From: Lingula anatina
Lineage: Eukaryota > Brachiopoda > Lingulata > Lingulida > Lingulidae
Direction of reading: 5' to 3'
NCBI RefSeq assembly: GCF_001039355.2
Contig: NW_019775547.1
Location: 128,996 to 192,995, forward strand
DNA: 64,000 bases
Below are positions 35,886-50,500 of this stretch, in pieces. The position numbers were made by a program, and so were the translations under genes. The notes under the pieces are model-generated. The model worked only from the letters and a program-made list of their open reading frames with translations, did not search any database and was not told the origin of the DNA. Every line of letters begins with the position of its first letter. Position 1 is the stretch's first letter.

Positions 35886-38434
35886 TCACGTAGAACCGTA
35901 AATAAAGAGCAGCGTGCCGCTGGTAGTTGTACCGGGAACCAGTTGGTTGAAGGGCACGCTTTTCACGTAATTTGCAGCTGCTACCTGTGCTGAGGCACTG
36001 GCGTGCGACGTGGCCGCATGACAAAAGGCTGCCCAACCCTAAAAACACAGGTAATACAAAGTGAGTTTTATATTTGGAATTTATCTTTCGGGAAAGCCTG
36101 CAATATTGGCCATGTTTCGAACCCATCAGTCAAATTTGGGGAACGTTGGCCCAGTGTTTTCTTTACTTTTATCATATACACTTTTATATAGTGACTATAT
36201 ACTTATTGAATAAAACTAAATTATTGGATTTTTTATGTTCATTTACGTTTCATAGGGCCACAAATACTTATAAAAGAAAGAAAATATTTCAAAAAATGAT
36301 TAAAATATGTCTTACCTTTACCACAGGGGTTAGCTTAGATTTGTCGACCAGATTGGAGCCTGGGGCGGAGGTTGGATTCAAAGCCCAACCGCATACCTTG
36401 CTCACAGACACAGCCCAGTCCTGAAGACATCATTATAGATAATAATATGTAGCCCCCTAATGCCAATCACAAAGGCAAGAAAACAGACTGGGAAGAATGC
36501 ATTAAGTATGTCAGCCACAGAGATAAATATATTATCAATATATCTTGTGAAATGCTTTGTAGAATAGAGACAAAATCAACTAGACAAAAGAATCATTTAA
36601 CTTTAAAGTTAAAACGATTAAAACGACATATAAAGAATTTATCTTTTTTTTTTTTCAGTTTTGTCAGCTGCAAGAAAAAATGAGGCACCCTCACTTTGTC
36701 CATCCAGTATTTGGATACAGCAGTGATTGGAATGGACTGTATGCCAACCAGACACGCGTGTCGCATCGGGAACCAATTTGGGTCACATGCCCAATCAAGG
36801 GTATACAGGTAAAAGGAGCCTTCTCCAATCTGTCCAACAACGCCATAGGTTTGTAAAGTGGGCGGGAAGTGGTGCAAGTTATGGGGGCGCACTTGCCAAT
36901 ACTCTCGAACTGAGGCAATTTCCTGTGCCAACATAAGGCGACCCATCTGCTCCACGGAGGCCATTTTGGTGCCAAATCCCAGTGCCGCCAAGCCGTGATA
37001 GCAGTTGATCGCCTGGTATAAAAGTCAAATACTGACATGTTCATAAAATATTGCAGCATTCACATATTCAGCCATAAGCACTACATTTAACAGCAAAGCA
37101 GCATACGAACGTTAATTGTGTCACATAACACAACAACTTTTCTAAATCTGTTCAGTCTCTGCTTTTATTGACGATCCTAAATCAAACGACTAACCAGATG
37201 TTTATACAATGTGATCAGCAACATGAGGAATCTAGGCTTAGCCCTGCTGTAGCTTGTGTATTCTATTATGTTTTTAATAAAAGAATATCTAAATATAATG
37301 ATAGATGAAAATATAGATGAAAATTCCCAATAATCGAGTAAGAATTGGTAGACAAAGAAATTCCTAAGAAATGAAGTAAATTGAATCTCAATGTGTACCG
37401 TACCCACGTGCAGGGGAAGGTTAACTAAAAAATCCCGGAACTGCGCACGATCCCCGAAACTAACCTCAGAAGCGGATTCCTCCTGCCGTGTCCCTGGACC
37501 TACACCAGTTGCCCAGGAGAAACCCATAAATGTGTCCTTGTGCCGTACAATGGGGAAGTGTGTATCTCTATAACTAGGATTTCCAACGTCGCGGGCCAGG
37601 AAAAGGATCCTTTCTCGATTGGCTGGAAATTTTACAATGATAGTTAGATATTTCCCTAAAAATACCACCCCTTTCAGGGAAAAGGACTTCATTCTATCCT
37701 ATTTAAGTTTTTTTCCTGGATGCTAATTTTACATGTAGATTAAACAAATACAGTGGAGTCTTAAATTCGTCAATTAATAAAGAGTAGAGGAGACAGTGTC
37801 ATTTGGCCTTCAGTAACTTTAGTTGTTTTTTTTTTTAAATTTATTTACGTGTTGTTTACAGCGGCAGCCTTCTATATTCTGTTAACGACAAGCTTTATTT
37901 TTATAGTCTAATCAAACAAACACAAGCATCAAATTAAATTATCAGAAGCATCTATATACCAGTAACCAAAAGAGTTGTTCTCATGTCTCAATAAAAACTA
38001 TTTCTCTACCTTTGGCCCAAGAGGGGTAATACTTAGTGTAATATCCCAAAGCATACATGAAGTACCCGAGGTGAAAGTGGTGATCGTTGTACGTTGGAAA
38101 TCCAAAGTCAGCTCCGAGGTTAATAGGCTGCCCATCCGGCACGCCACGCACCATCAGTCCTCCCCACACTGTGTCGTAGTGAAGTTTGTTGGAGTTGGCT
38201 AGTCCTAAGATCATAAAAACAACAGGCGCACGCAATTCTTTATTTAGTAAATCTCTAAAACATTTTGAGATCGGCCGATGAGGGTGGGTTTGCAGCATTT
38301 GTGTACACGCAAACACTGTTTACGATACCAATGAAACCATTCACTAAAGTCTACGTCAATATGATGCAGGCAAACCTCTTGCATTCAAAAATACATAATG
38401 CAATTGGTGTAAATATAACAGACTTCCAGTTCTC

Positions 38435-38504
<70 letters not shown>

Positions 38505-41500
38505 TTGAAAAGAAATCTTACTCCCTTAATTCTAAAAACACCCACCGTCCTTTATCCGCAGCCACAATTCCAGACACTCTTCGATTTGGACGTCCAGGCT
38601 CTTGTAGTGTGTGGTTCCAAAAGCCCTTGAAATACTAGCCAGCCGAGCAGCAGCACCAATCGCTTTACCTGCGCCATAACTGTTGGAAGCCTTGCAGACG
38701 GGTGTAAGCGGTTGTTGACGAACGTCTGAATCCAGTGCTTTCATTATGTCCTTTATGTAATACAGTAACATACAAAAAATAAAAAAATGACTGGCGACAG
38801 CTAATTATACATAATATTGTAGAACAATTGTTCTCCAGCTTCCTGGGTAGTTCTAATTGTTTGGACGATTCAACCTGAATTTGGTAAAAATGTATTGATT
38901 TGCCTCAGTCAAAAAGGGAAGCACGAACTTTAGGATCGTCCCCTGCGAATTTTGGGTGCAGCGGAGGCAGTGGAGGTCTTAGAGGTAGAGGAAAGGGCAA
39001 CGGTCCCACTAGACAAGCGTACGAAAGGCGTAACTCTGCCCTGCACGTCGCAATTGACCATAACTAGAGAAATGTTCGATTTTGTTCGTAAGTTGTGAGG
39101 GCGTGCGTCCTTCTCAACGTTAACACGTAAAGGACACTTGCTCTTTCATTGCTTGCGAGGACTTACGTGGCAGGTGAGATTCTGCACAAATTTTGGACGC
39201 AAACAGGGCGTAATAGCCAGCGCGACCGGTTCACATGAACATTTAGACCCCAGTGCACAGAACTGTCTTTGGATCTTTTTGGATTCAGGTACTTTATATT
39301 CTATCGGCTTTCATATACGTTATAAGAATATTCAATTAACACTATTACGATGACTGTCAAAAATGCATAACAATAAGAAATTACGAATGTTCAAAAATAT
39401 ATTCATAAAACTTGCATCTTGTATACTAAACCTTTTACCTGATGTTGTTGGGCATTTTGTTTTATCTTTTGCACAGCAGTCATATCAGGTTCCATACTGC
39501 CATCGGGAAGGTCTAACTCCTGCAACCAGCTGTCTGCCGCCAGGGCCTTGAACCCATATGGGGTACCCGTTATGAACCCGCCTTGCCCCTTCAACAGTTG
39601 TTCCTGGAATGAAAGAGCTTATGGTATTAAAATAAGCCTAAGAAAAAATGCGGCTGTTACCCGACGCAAATATAATTGGAATGGAAACCATTTCCTGTAT
39701 AGTATCTCTAATTTGATTTTATTTTTAAACAAATAAGTTTTGAGTCTTTTTTCTTTAACCGAGCAGTTGACGCATCCTTTAACAATTGCTTATCTGGTAT
39801 CACATTGCATTATCTTCAATTTAGAAAGGCAGTAAAATATGTCAAATTTGAAAATAAAGACGTTCAGGTGAAGGGCGTGCAAACTTTTTCAAATCCAATG
39901 TCAAGTGTTTTTTTTTTTATCTTGTCTTTCAAGCCTTGCTTGAATCAGTTGACTTGCCAGAACAACCTTTATTACAATGTACACTCACGTGATGTGGCAT
40001 AACAACCATCAGGAGCTGTCCACTGCCAGAGATCCCCTTCACGATTTGTTTGTTCCAGTCGAAACTGATGTAACCCTTATCTCCCTTCACACAGTATTTG
40101 GTCTCGGGTTTGTATGCGTAAGTATTAGCATACCTGTCCAGAAAGTCGGCCACAGCGAGGTTTCCTCTTGGAGAGACCCCGCTATAAGCCAACTGCATTA
40201 TACCGGTGAACTTGCCTCCGGTGTGAGGTGAAAAAGTCAGATCGCCGTTGGTTTCTACTTTGGGTGTCATTGCCGTTGAAAAATACAGAACAAATTTGCG
40301 GGTCTGTTTCTTTATCCGCCCTCTTGGTTCATCTACTTCGAGAACGAATTTCGTGGAAGAGGGCAAAGTGTTGCTAGTGTCCCTTCGTCGTCTGTTCGTA
40401 CTGGTTGCTAAGGACCTGCACGTTTTTAACTCTGGATGGTTTATCCAATCATTTGGAAGGACGTAGTGATATATAACATTCACAGCAAAACTGAATGCAC
40501 CTGAAATAATGATAATGCTAAGGCTTTATCCCTGATTTTGGCATTTTTCTGACTGATTGTTTTCTGGCTGAAAAGTTTCGACCCATTTTAATTTAGGTAT
40601 GAAGATCACTCGTTATATCGGCCCCAGAGCAGGTGCTACGAGTGAGGCCATGTTTACTTACCATTTGATAAACCAGTGCGGATAGTGACGGTGCGATTTC
40701 CGTTGGCTAAACTGCATGTGGAGCTCATACAATTATGCATGTTATGACTTCTTGGCCATTGGCTCGAAGGTGCTCCCGCCCACTGTACAAGAGAGACATC
40801 TAGCGGCTTGGTGGAATGCAACAGTATGACTAATTCTCCTCTGTCACAGGTTCCTTCTAGAAACCCTTCACCACCATCGGCGGCTGAGAGGAAGAGTTTT
40901 ATACAAGCATTGTATACGTTCGTAGATAAATCTCATGAATTTTTCTTTGCTAAAAATTCTGAAAATTAGTTCCACTAAACATGTAGGCTTAACTGCAAGT
41001 GTTAAACCAGTTATGTTATTTAGAAATAAAGTTTAAGACCGCTTGTGTGACAACCGATTTTTTCCTGTTAACAGGCCGTTTGTCGCGAAAACTGTAACAT
41101 TGCACTTTCAACGTTTGATATAACAAATGCCAATACAATTATAGTACTTAAGTATATAGTGATAATGACATCTGGAAAAACCGTTAATGTTAACCAACGG
41201 AATAAATCTCAACTTCTTCTTCTTCTCTCAAAAATTGACTTCATACAATAGCTAGCTGTTTGGCATAATAAAACATCTACATGGATATTCGAACTTTCAA
41301 ATACTTAATTTAAAATCAACGTAAAGAAAAAAACACATTGTCCAGATAATGCTCACCAGATGGCTCTGTTGGACAAGGTGGTCTGATTGGCACCTGCTGC
41401 CCATTCACGGAGTACAGACAGAACGCTCTTATGTTGGGATTGGCGTTAGTGATGCGATGGGTCATTAAAGGGCTTCCACGCACAATGGGTACCTGAAAAT

Positions 41501-44500
41501 AATCATCAACTCCAAACGATGTGACAGATTTTGAATTAACGGATACAGCTATTAAATTACAATATTTTCCTTGAAATATAGTTTTCTGGTAGTAATGAGT
41601 ATGTGGCCCCTTCCAATCCCATTATTTTTTATTAATGAAAGTATTTATATTGGCCTGATGATAACAAACGTATAAGCCTAATGAAACTTGTCTACAGAGT
41701 GGCTCTAAGAGTGCAGATCGCCACCAAGGAAAGGCACCCTGAGCTTCAGAGATAACTTGCCACTAACCTCTTCACTATAGCCTATCTTCATCGTGTCAAG
41801 TTACCTCTGACCACATTCGATAGCCCCCGCCGCCCGCCAATCAAATTTAAAGCCCGCACTCAATGACTCATTGAACGATCTAGCCAATGAACGCGAACGA
41901 GTCAAAGCGCGCTTTGTTCAAATCCGGACCAATCAAAGATAAGGCTGAATATCAGGGACTTGCCGTAACCTGTGGGCAGCACGCAAAATACATCATCCCT
42001 CAGTAGATAATGATGCAGGGCCTCAAACTGCTCTGGTTTCAATTCCGATATACTCATATTTTGCAAAGAATCAAGAGATAACTTAACACATTATTTTACG
42101 TAGTCACTCGTAGGAGACGCCATGCTTTCTTTGTGTTCGGTTATGCACTCGGAACTACTCGGATGTCTCCGCACTCGACAATAACTTTGTTGTTAGTATG
42201 GAGCTTGCGGAATCAGCCGAGGATTGCCGATTGACGGTCAACCAATCAGCGTTTTCACCAAACTTTGGTGAAAAATTTTGAAACTTGGATTCGATTGGCT
42301 TATATAAACTAGGTCAAACTATTTTCGTCAGAGGTAACTTGACACGATGAAGATAGGCTATAGTGAAGAGGTTAGTGGCAAGTTATCTCTGAAGCTCAGG
42401 GTGAGGAAAGGGAACTTCGAAACTAATTTTAAAATATTAAGAGATTCGGATACATTTCTGAACCGTTTTGGAAGTTTGGACAGTGAAAAGGGAGTTATAA
42501 ATATGGAATCCCATGCATAGTTTTAAATCTATACTTTTATCAGTTCCTTATGTACGTTGATAATCTGAGCATGCTAGCAAAGGTGTTATATGTATCGAAT
42601 AACAAATCAAAGTGCATCGTGTATACATTGTAGTTTTCACATTGTTATATATTTTCTGTCAATTTTCTTTTTTATGCTTATACAACCTTTATAAAACCAA
42701 ATATTAGTTCAAATATATAATACTTAATTATTAATTGTATTATATATGGGTTTCGCTGCTTTATTAAACCAGTTTGGTAAATTCCATCAATCACTGTGAG
42801 CTCTTTTATACGAAAAAAACTCACTTTACAAGCAATTTTATATGCACAATTAACTACATTGATCAATGAACTATTTAATCAATCCATATGCTGTGGGAGC
42901 CCACGTGTTGACTTTTTAAAGTCATACAAAGATAAAAAGGCATCAGGTGACTTTATCCGCACCTTAAAACATGGCGACCGTTTCAGGTGTAGATGATGAT
43001 GATGATGATGATGACGCGAGCCTGAGGGTAAAGATTCGAGAAAATTTCACCAACTGTTCCATCTGTCTCAAAGATTTTGAAGATCCAACAGCTCTACCCT
43101 GTCTCCACACCTACTGTAAACGATGTCTGGTCAGCTACATCCCCGATAATACACCAGGTATGGCGTGACCCAAATTTAACCAGGAAGTAGATACATTTTT
43201 AAGTCCGGCAGACAGAAGGCACCATGGGTACGGGTTGAGTGGCCAAGGTTCGTTGGTATTATGAGAAAACTCATTTCCTCAGAAGTCAGATTATGTGTGG
43301 TAGCACTTTAAATTAGTGGTTTTCAATGTTAAATGGTAATTACAGGTATATAGCACCTTGTTGCATCTAAAAAGGTATGGGTAGAAAAAGAAAACATTCA
43401 CTTTATGAAAATAACATAAGATAGAGCAATAATTTTAGTATCATTATGCATCTGAAGTATACTTCTTAAAAAATAGGCGAAGTGAATTTTGTAATACGGA
43501 ATAATATGTAAACAAAGAGGCCAGAGGTAACCTGAGGTCAAATTTGAGGCATTTTCAGGAAATATAAACCAGTAAGTTATTTTTAAGTGAGAATGTAATT
43601 CGATATTAATGGTTTATGGTTATTGCTGATAACTGCTGCAATTATTTAAGGGATTTGATGAGATTTGACAATGACAGCATGAGACTTTTATGGACGACAC
43701 AAGTAATATAGGGGGTGTTTGGTCAATTTATGAATAATAAAGGCAGAGGAGGACAAATGCCCACCATTTCATAGGTTTGCTAGATATGAAATTATTTTGC
43801 TAGAAATTATTCTTATATATTTGGCTAAATGATTGCTCTTAAAGATGAAATAATAAAAAAATTATAATATTTTTAATACAGAAATTAAAGTCAAAGGGCC
43901 ATCGTCATCTGAAGTCAAATTTGATGGATTTTCAGGAAAAATTAACACAAAAGTTATTTCATTAAGGGAATGGAAATGAAAAAATACTATTAAGATTATT
44001 TCTAATAAATTGTTAATTATTTAAGGTATATGATGATATTTGACAGTTTTATTTTTTTACAATTAGAGAGATTTGTGAATGAAAATAGTACTGACGGGGG
44101 TTCAATTCATGAATAATGGGGGCTGGAGAGGAAACATTTTCATCCTCTGATAGGTTTGCTAGATATGAATACAGATAATGCTAATTTATATCTCTTAATG
44201 ATTGCTCTAATAGGTAAAATAACAAATGTACTCATATCTAGCAAACATATGAAATGGTGAGCATTTTTCTACATTACAGATAATCCTCTCAATTTCAGGA
44301 GGCAAGTTCCTGTGTCCCTTGTGCCAGAAAGTGACAAAACTCCCGGAAGATGGAGTTGATGGATTTCTCCATAACTACTTTATTGACAGCCTCCAGGACA
44401 CTGTGCTCACACTGACCAGGAAGAAGAAATGTGGTGCCTGTGCCGTAGAGGGCGAAGATGTTGAGGCAGTGTCCAAGTGCCTCAACTGCAGTGAGTACCT

Positions 44501-47500
44501 CTGTGGTCCTTGTGCCAAGTCTCATATCCGTTTTAAAATATCAATGAACCACAAAATCTACACCTTAGAGCAGCTACACAGTGGGGAACACCAACAAGAG
44601 CTCCAGGAATTCCAGCGTGTTTACTGTCCTGAACACAAAGAAGAACCTATCAGGTATTTCTGTCTCAAGTGCCAGATACCCATATGCCGTGACTGCAAGG
44701 CCCTCACTCACGATGAGCACAAGAGCACATCTCTGGATACTGCCATAGAAACAGTGAAGCCCAGACTGGCGTCCATGCTGGAGAAGTTAGACGACAAGAT
44801 CAGCATACAAGAAAACGAGCTAACTGTCTTGCAGGGTGTGCTTAGAGATCAAGATACCAATACCAGCTCTGTGATGAAAGACATCTCAGACCACAGCCGC
44901 CATCTGCAGCAACAAATTCAGCAGCAGGAGAAGAAGCTTCTCCAAGAGGTTCAGCAAGTCAGCGAGGCTCATAAGAAGAACATCACCTTGTACATGGAGA
45001 GTTGTGAGGTCACCACGTCAACCATGAAGAGCACCTCAGATCTAGTCGGCAGCATCCTGTCCCGTGGTACTCCAGCCGAGATCCTCATTCTACAGCAGCA
45101 ACTAGGAGACAGGTTACAGGTGCTTCTGCTGGCATCTGGTGGCGGTGATATCCCACAACACCTCAGCCTACAGCTACAGACCAACAATGATGTTGACAGA
45201 GAAGTGAACAAGGGGACAGGTCTTGGGAAGATACAACAAAACAGACAAGATATTCAAGGCATTATTTCACGTGGACCATTGACAGTAACACGGAAGGCAC
45301 AGATCAAAGAAAAACCACACTTGGTTAGTCAGTTTGATTCAAACTGTACCCGTCCATATAGTCTGGTCACCTGTGCCAAACCGCAGCAGGGATACCTGGT
45401 GGTGGATTATTATAACAACATAGTGTGTAGATTCAGCTTAGATGGACAACTCCTTGTGCAGCAATCCAAGGCTGGTAACAGGTCACTAGGCAGCCCTTTT
45501 GGTATAGCAGTACTACCTGATGGCACCATAGTGGTCTCTGAATATAACAACAACAAACTAACCTTCATGTCACAGGACTTAACTCTCATGAAAAGAGTTT
45601 ATATCAAATGCCCAGGTGGTTTACATGTCACCGATACCAAAACCATCCTAGTTGCTCAACCTGGCTTAAAGCAAATTAGTATTCTCACCATATGTGGTGC
45701 CACAGTGGGTACCATAAAGCACAGTGGATTTCGGTGGCCTTGGTATGTGGCAGTTCTTAACAATGGGAACATGGTTGTTTCTGATCACAATGCTAAAGCA
45801 GTCTTCATCCTGAGCATCACTGGGTCACTGCTCCACACATATACTGGCTCTGGACAGCATCAACTCTGTGAACCACACGGAGTCTGTGTTGACCAGTATG
45901 ATAACATTATTCTGATTGCTGAGTATAGCACCAACAACATTCACATCATATCTAAAGATGGTGAGTTTGTCCAGTATTTAGCAACTAAAGATGATGGGCT
46001 GCAGGGTCCCAGTGGTTTAGCCATCAACCATGATGGCAATTTAGCAGTGTCCCAGTTTGGAGGGAAGATCAAGGTGTTTAGATACAAGAATTTACTGTGG
46101 AAAAAATGAACTGTTGTTGAAGATTACCCTTGTGATAGCAATTTGTTTTAGAAAAATACATTGTAGTTCCCACTGAAAGATTTTAAGGTCAGAACTCCAT
46201 GGGAATGTTCCAAAGAACACGAGAGATTACGGGTAAAACATCAGCTTACCCCTCAGCATGTATCAAATCTTCAACCGGCAATGTCCTTTATGAACCGGAA
46301 GACGTTGCAAGACGATGACTAGAATACCTAGGTCAATTATTCGAAGATGTATGAACCGTGGAAGAGTTCACCCAGCTCAAAAACCTTTTAGACCCATCAA
46401 TTACAAAGGGCGATGGTCCCTTCAGAATATGAAGCCAAACAAAGCCACCGGCCCAGATGATGTTGCCACAGAAATGTTTAAAGCACTAGGTGAAAAAGAT
46501 ATCAACACAATCTAGTCAAAAAGATTACGAGTCTGGAGAAATGCCTGATTTCATGCGAATTCACACAACGGAAGCGAAGATATATAAGTAGCTTTAGATA
46601 ATATTTCACACCTAGCAGTTCAAATGTATATGTCCTTTGTTTCAAGCTTGCAATCCTTTAGATCTTAACTACATGGAGTTATTCGGTGTGCCCACAATGA
46701 GGGGACAGATTTGTGTTTGAATTATCCAATCACTTTCCGATTTATCTTAAGGAGAGACTAGGAGAGAGATTAGAGGTCTGGATTGAGGCTTGGATATGAC
46801 CATGTTTGTACCATATAACTTTTAGTTTAACAAAATATATATTCTGTTGAAGTAACAACATGGAATCGTTTCATTCTTGTCCGTGTGCTGAGTTTAAGAC
46901 ATATAATCTGAGAATTTCAGTAGCAGTTTATCAGATCGCGTTATCCAAAGATGACGGCACATACTGCTTAACTCCTGGGGTTTTATTATAAAGGGTTATT
47001 TAAGGTTGCGTGGGTCGGGATGGTCATACAAAGGTCCCTCACAAGTCAGATGGTCCGACACAATAAGTCGTCAAGGGTAGTATCGGCGTTGGCATCTTAG
47101 AAAGAGTGTTCTCATTCAGTGTAACAAGTCAAAAGAAAATTTAGAAAAAAGTAAAAGTGATAGTAACCTAGTACTGTTGTTTACTTTACTATTTATGAAA
47201 TTGCAGTTATCTACATATGTATTTATGCGTGGCTTAGGGCAAGTGTGCGGGGTGTGACGCTTGTGCTTTAATGATTCTTTTCAGTTTAAAAATGAACAGG
47301 TAAAGGAAAAACTACTATAGCCATGAAAGGAATTAAGTATAGCAGACACGCGCATTTACAGCATGTTATGCAATAAAACATATTTACGCTTTTAATACCG
47401 AGCACAGTCCAAGGAACTTATAATGGAGGTAATTGTAATGGCATTTTGCCCCCTAATTATAAAAAAGATTTTATATCCTTAAAGCGTACGTGGTTAATTT

Positions 47501-50500
47501 ATATTAAACAATGCAAATGAATAAATATTGTGAAAAAAAACAACCCGCTAAGCTTATAAGAGCAGTGCTGAATCAATAATATAAATATAGCCCTTTCTCA
47601 ATATACCATACCTCCATCTTCCCTCCTCCGGTGCCACTGAACAAGAAGTTTGCATAGAGTTCACCAAAATCCTCCAAGGTTGGATCGCTACTGCCAGCGA
47701 TGCTCACCTTCAAGCCGGATTTTCCTGAATGTCCAAATTTAGTGGTATTCAAGATTTTCTGTCAGGAAACTTTTTTTAAAAAATTTTTCTGACGTTATTG
47801 CACTGTGTGAGTGTGGGGGGATGCATGTTGGTGTATGGAAAATTTCAATCGGCAACATACCTTATGCAGACACGTGATCTACTTTACTCATTTTTACATA
47901 TTTTGAGTATTGATTGTGATCAAGCCAGTGGTCACAAAATATATCATGCGCGGAATATTTTGTTTAACATTTTAACATATCAGATATATCGCTACACAAA
48001 TATACCATCAAAAATAGCAGTTGGATTTCCATCCGGCCCAGCGACCAGCTGCTTCACATTGGTCCCCATACTAGTGACTTTATTCCAAGGTTTCCCCTGC
48101 TCGCTCAGAGTCTGCTCCTGCATCTGGTCTGTGCGTGAAGACTTGTTCCATCTGTCCAAGGTGGCGTAACTATCGTAAACGATCCCATCAGCCCCCATTA
48201 CAACTTGAATAGAAAACAAAATGCAAATGCGTTTTTATCGCCTTAGAGATTATTACAGAGAGAAGCTTATCTATTGAGGTTACGTGCCCCGATGGATAGC
48301 ACAGATTCCATAATAATTTCGCCGTTTTGGTTGTAAAATTAATTTTATTACATAACTATGAGTAAAGTAATTCAGTAGAGAATATCCTACGGGGTCATGG
48401 CCACCCAGTCATGCTCCAGAATGATAATGCTACTGCGCGTACAGCCAATGCAACGGTAGGCTGGTTATATGCGAACCAGAGCCACCCCACCCCCCTCCCG
48501 CCAATGTCCAGCTCAGTCCCTCGATCAGAACAGACTCCCGCACAGAAGTATCTTCCAATATGTGGTTTTGTTTTTTATTATTGTTAGCTTTGTCAATGGT
48601 TGTACAATCAGTAAATTTTGTGAAAAAATCTTTTTTAGAATTTGAATAAAAACATGGCATGATTTTCTGTATCACTTTAAACATTGCATTAAGGGTGACA
48701 CTTTTTTGCTAGGGGAGTGTACACGCTAAACTTAAAAAAAATCTATAGCTTTCCCTTACTTGCATACGGCATCTGTCGTATAGGTGACATGCCTTTCTTT
48801 AACTGGTTGATGGCGAAGTGATGGGTGGGTAGCGCCCCTGTGGCCCGGTGGGAACCCCATCTCTTTGAAGGCGGCACGAGGCCTTGTAACTCAGTATTAG
48901 TGCCCCATGTTTTAGAGGGGTCAGTCGTGGAGTAGGGTTGGTCATTCAGTGGAGTACATCCCGGTGGAAGGCTGGCGTCGGCAACTGGAAAATATCGTTG
49001 ATATAACTTTATGTTCAACTATATGTAAGTAGAGACACAAATGATCGGCCATCCCCGCGACTGAAATAAAAAACAACGACAAAAAAAACGAACCCCAGGA
49101 TGTCTAGATAGTCTTTTACGTTTTCTGATGGACTGTGTCATTCAATGTTTTTCGCCTTTAGAATAACATAATAGTTACCTGCTATTATGAGCAAAAGCCA
49201 CCACATCATCAATGTCTGGATCCCTTCAGCAATATTAATGCGTCATTTATACTGCTGGTGTCTAAACTGATATTTGTCCGATATCAGCACGATATCTTGG
49301 TGTAAAATTATATTGATAAAGTAACACAATGACTGAATGATGGTACATTTATATAGGCCAACTGATAGTAGCTAATTTGGTATTTCCAATTCACATCTTG
49401 GAGAGTATACTTCACTTATGAGAGCTCATTCAAATTCATGTTAGAAAAATCTCTTGAAAGAAATTACTGTTTCCAAAACTCTGCAGCAATAACAGACTAT
49501 CTGCTTAGCGAACTACAGAAATCAGTTCAGTACGAAATGTTTTTAACACTCAGATTTTTTTATCCCTCGTATCTTCTTCTTTGCATGCATGCAATTGATT
49601 AGAAGGTATAAATTGTTCCGAAAAGACAAAGAGTTATGTTTTTTACTGACGACTTACGTAAAATTGGCACAATTAGTCTGGTTAACGGCCTTCAATATTT
49701 CTTATTTAGAATTATTTTAATAAAATCTCTCAACAGAAATTACACTCGCCATTATGGAACTGGTTTAAAACGATACCGAGGGACACCTTAAAGACCTCTA
49801 ATGATAAACATATCGTCACATACCGTGGTTACAGTCCACGTTACTACAATGGTCCTGACTTAGTATGGCTTGATTCCAGCAATTGTCAGGGGCACACGGC
49901 ATTTCAAACCCCCTGCGAGATGTGTCACACTGGATAAAACGTTTACAGCTCAACGGATGGGCAAAATAATACTGATCTGACGGACCCAGTGAGCATATCG
50001 AATCTAAAAGTAGAGGTAAATGTATGTTTGTCATAAAAACATAAAAAGTTTTTTCCCATTGTGGACATCCTTGTATTAATAAGACTGACATAATAAAATA
50101 CGAGTAATACTCTTATTTGATCGATGAGTCAAAGTATTTCGATTTTTGATTCTTTTTCAATACTGTCATCCTAAATACTAACCCAGTTTATCTTGTGTGA
50201 GTGCCTCTGTCGTCACGAGGAGACTAAGGAGAACCGCACAACCAGCTGTGAACCTTAAGTTACCTGATCCCAAGAGCAAGAAAAAAATCATTATAAAGTA
50301 ATATCATATCAAAATATTAAATAGGGTTGTTTCTCAAATGGCGTGTTGTTAATAAGAAGTGTGAAAAAAATAGTTTTAACTATATTAAAACACAGTACAT
50401 ACATGTAATCAGCGCGGTTTCGCTTCCTTGGCGAGTGTGTATAGAAAAACATAATGAAAATACAAACACACATTTTAAACGCGTGTTTAATATTTATGAA

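Noticed and set aside
44295-45211. Antisense frames within the TRIM genes (44295-44525, 44969-45211, 53562-53840, 59740-59982)
   Set aside because: They recur at the same place in each paralog only because the sense strand is conserved.
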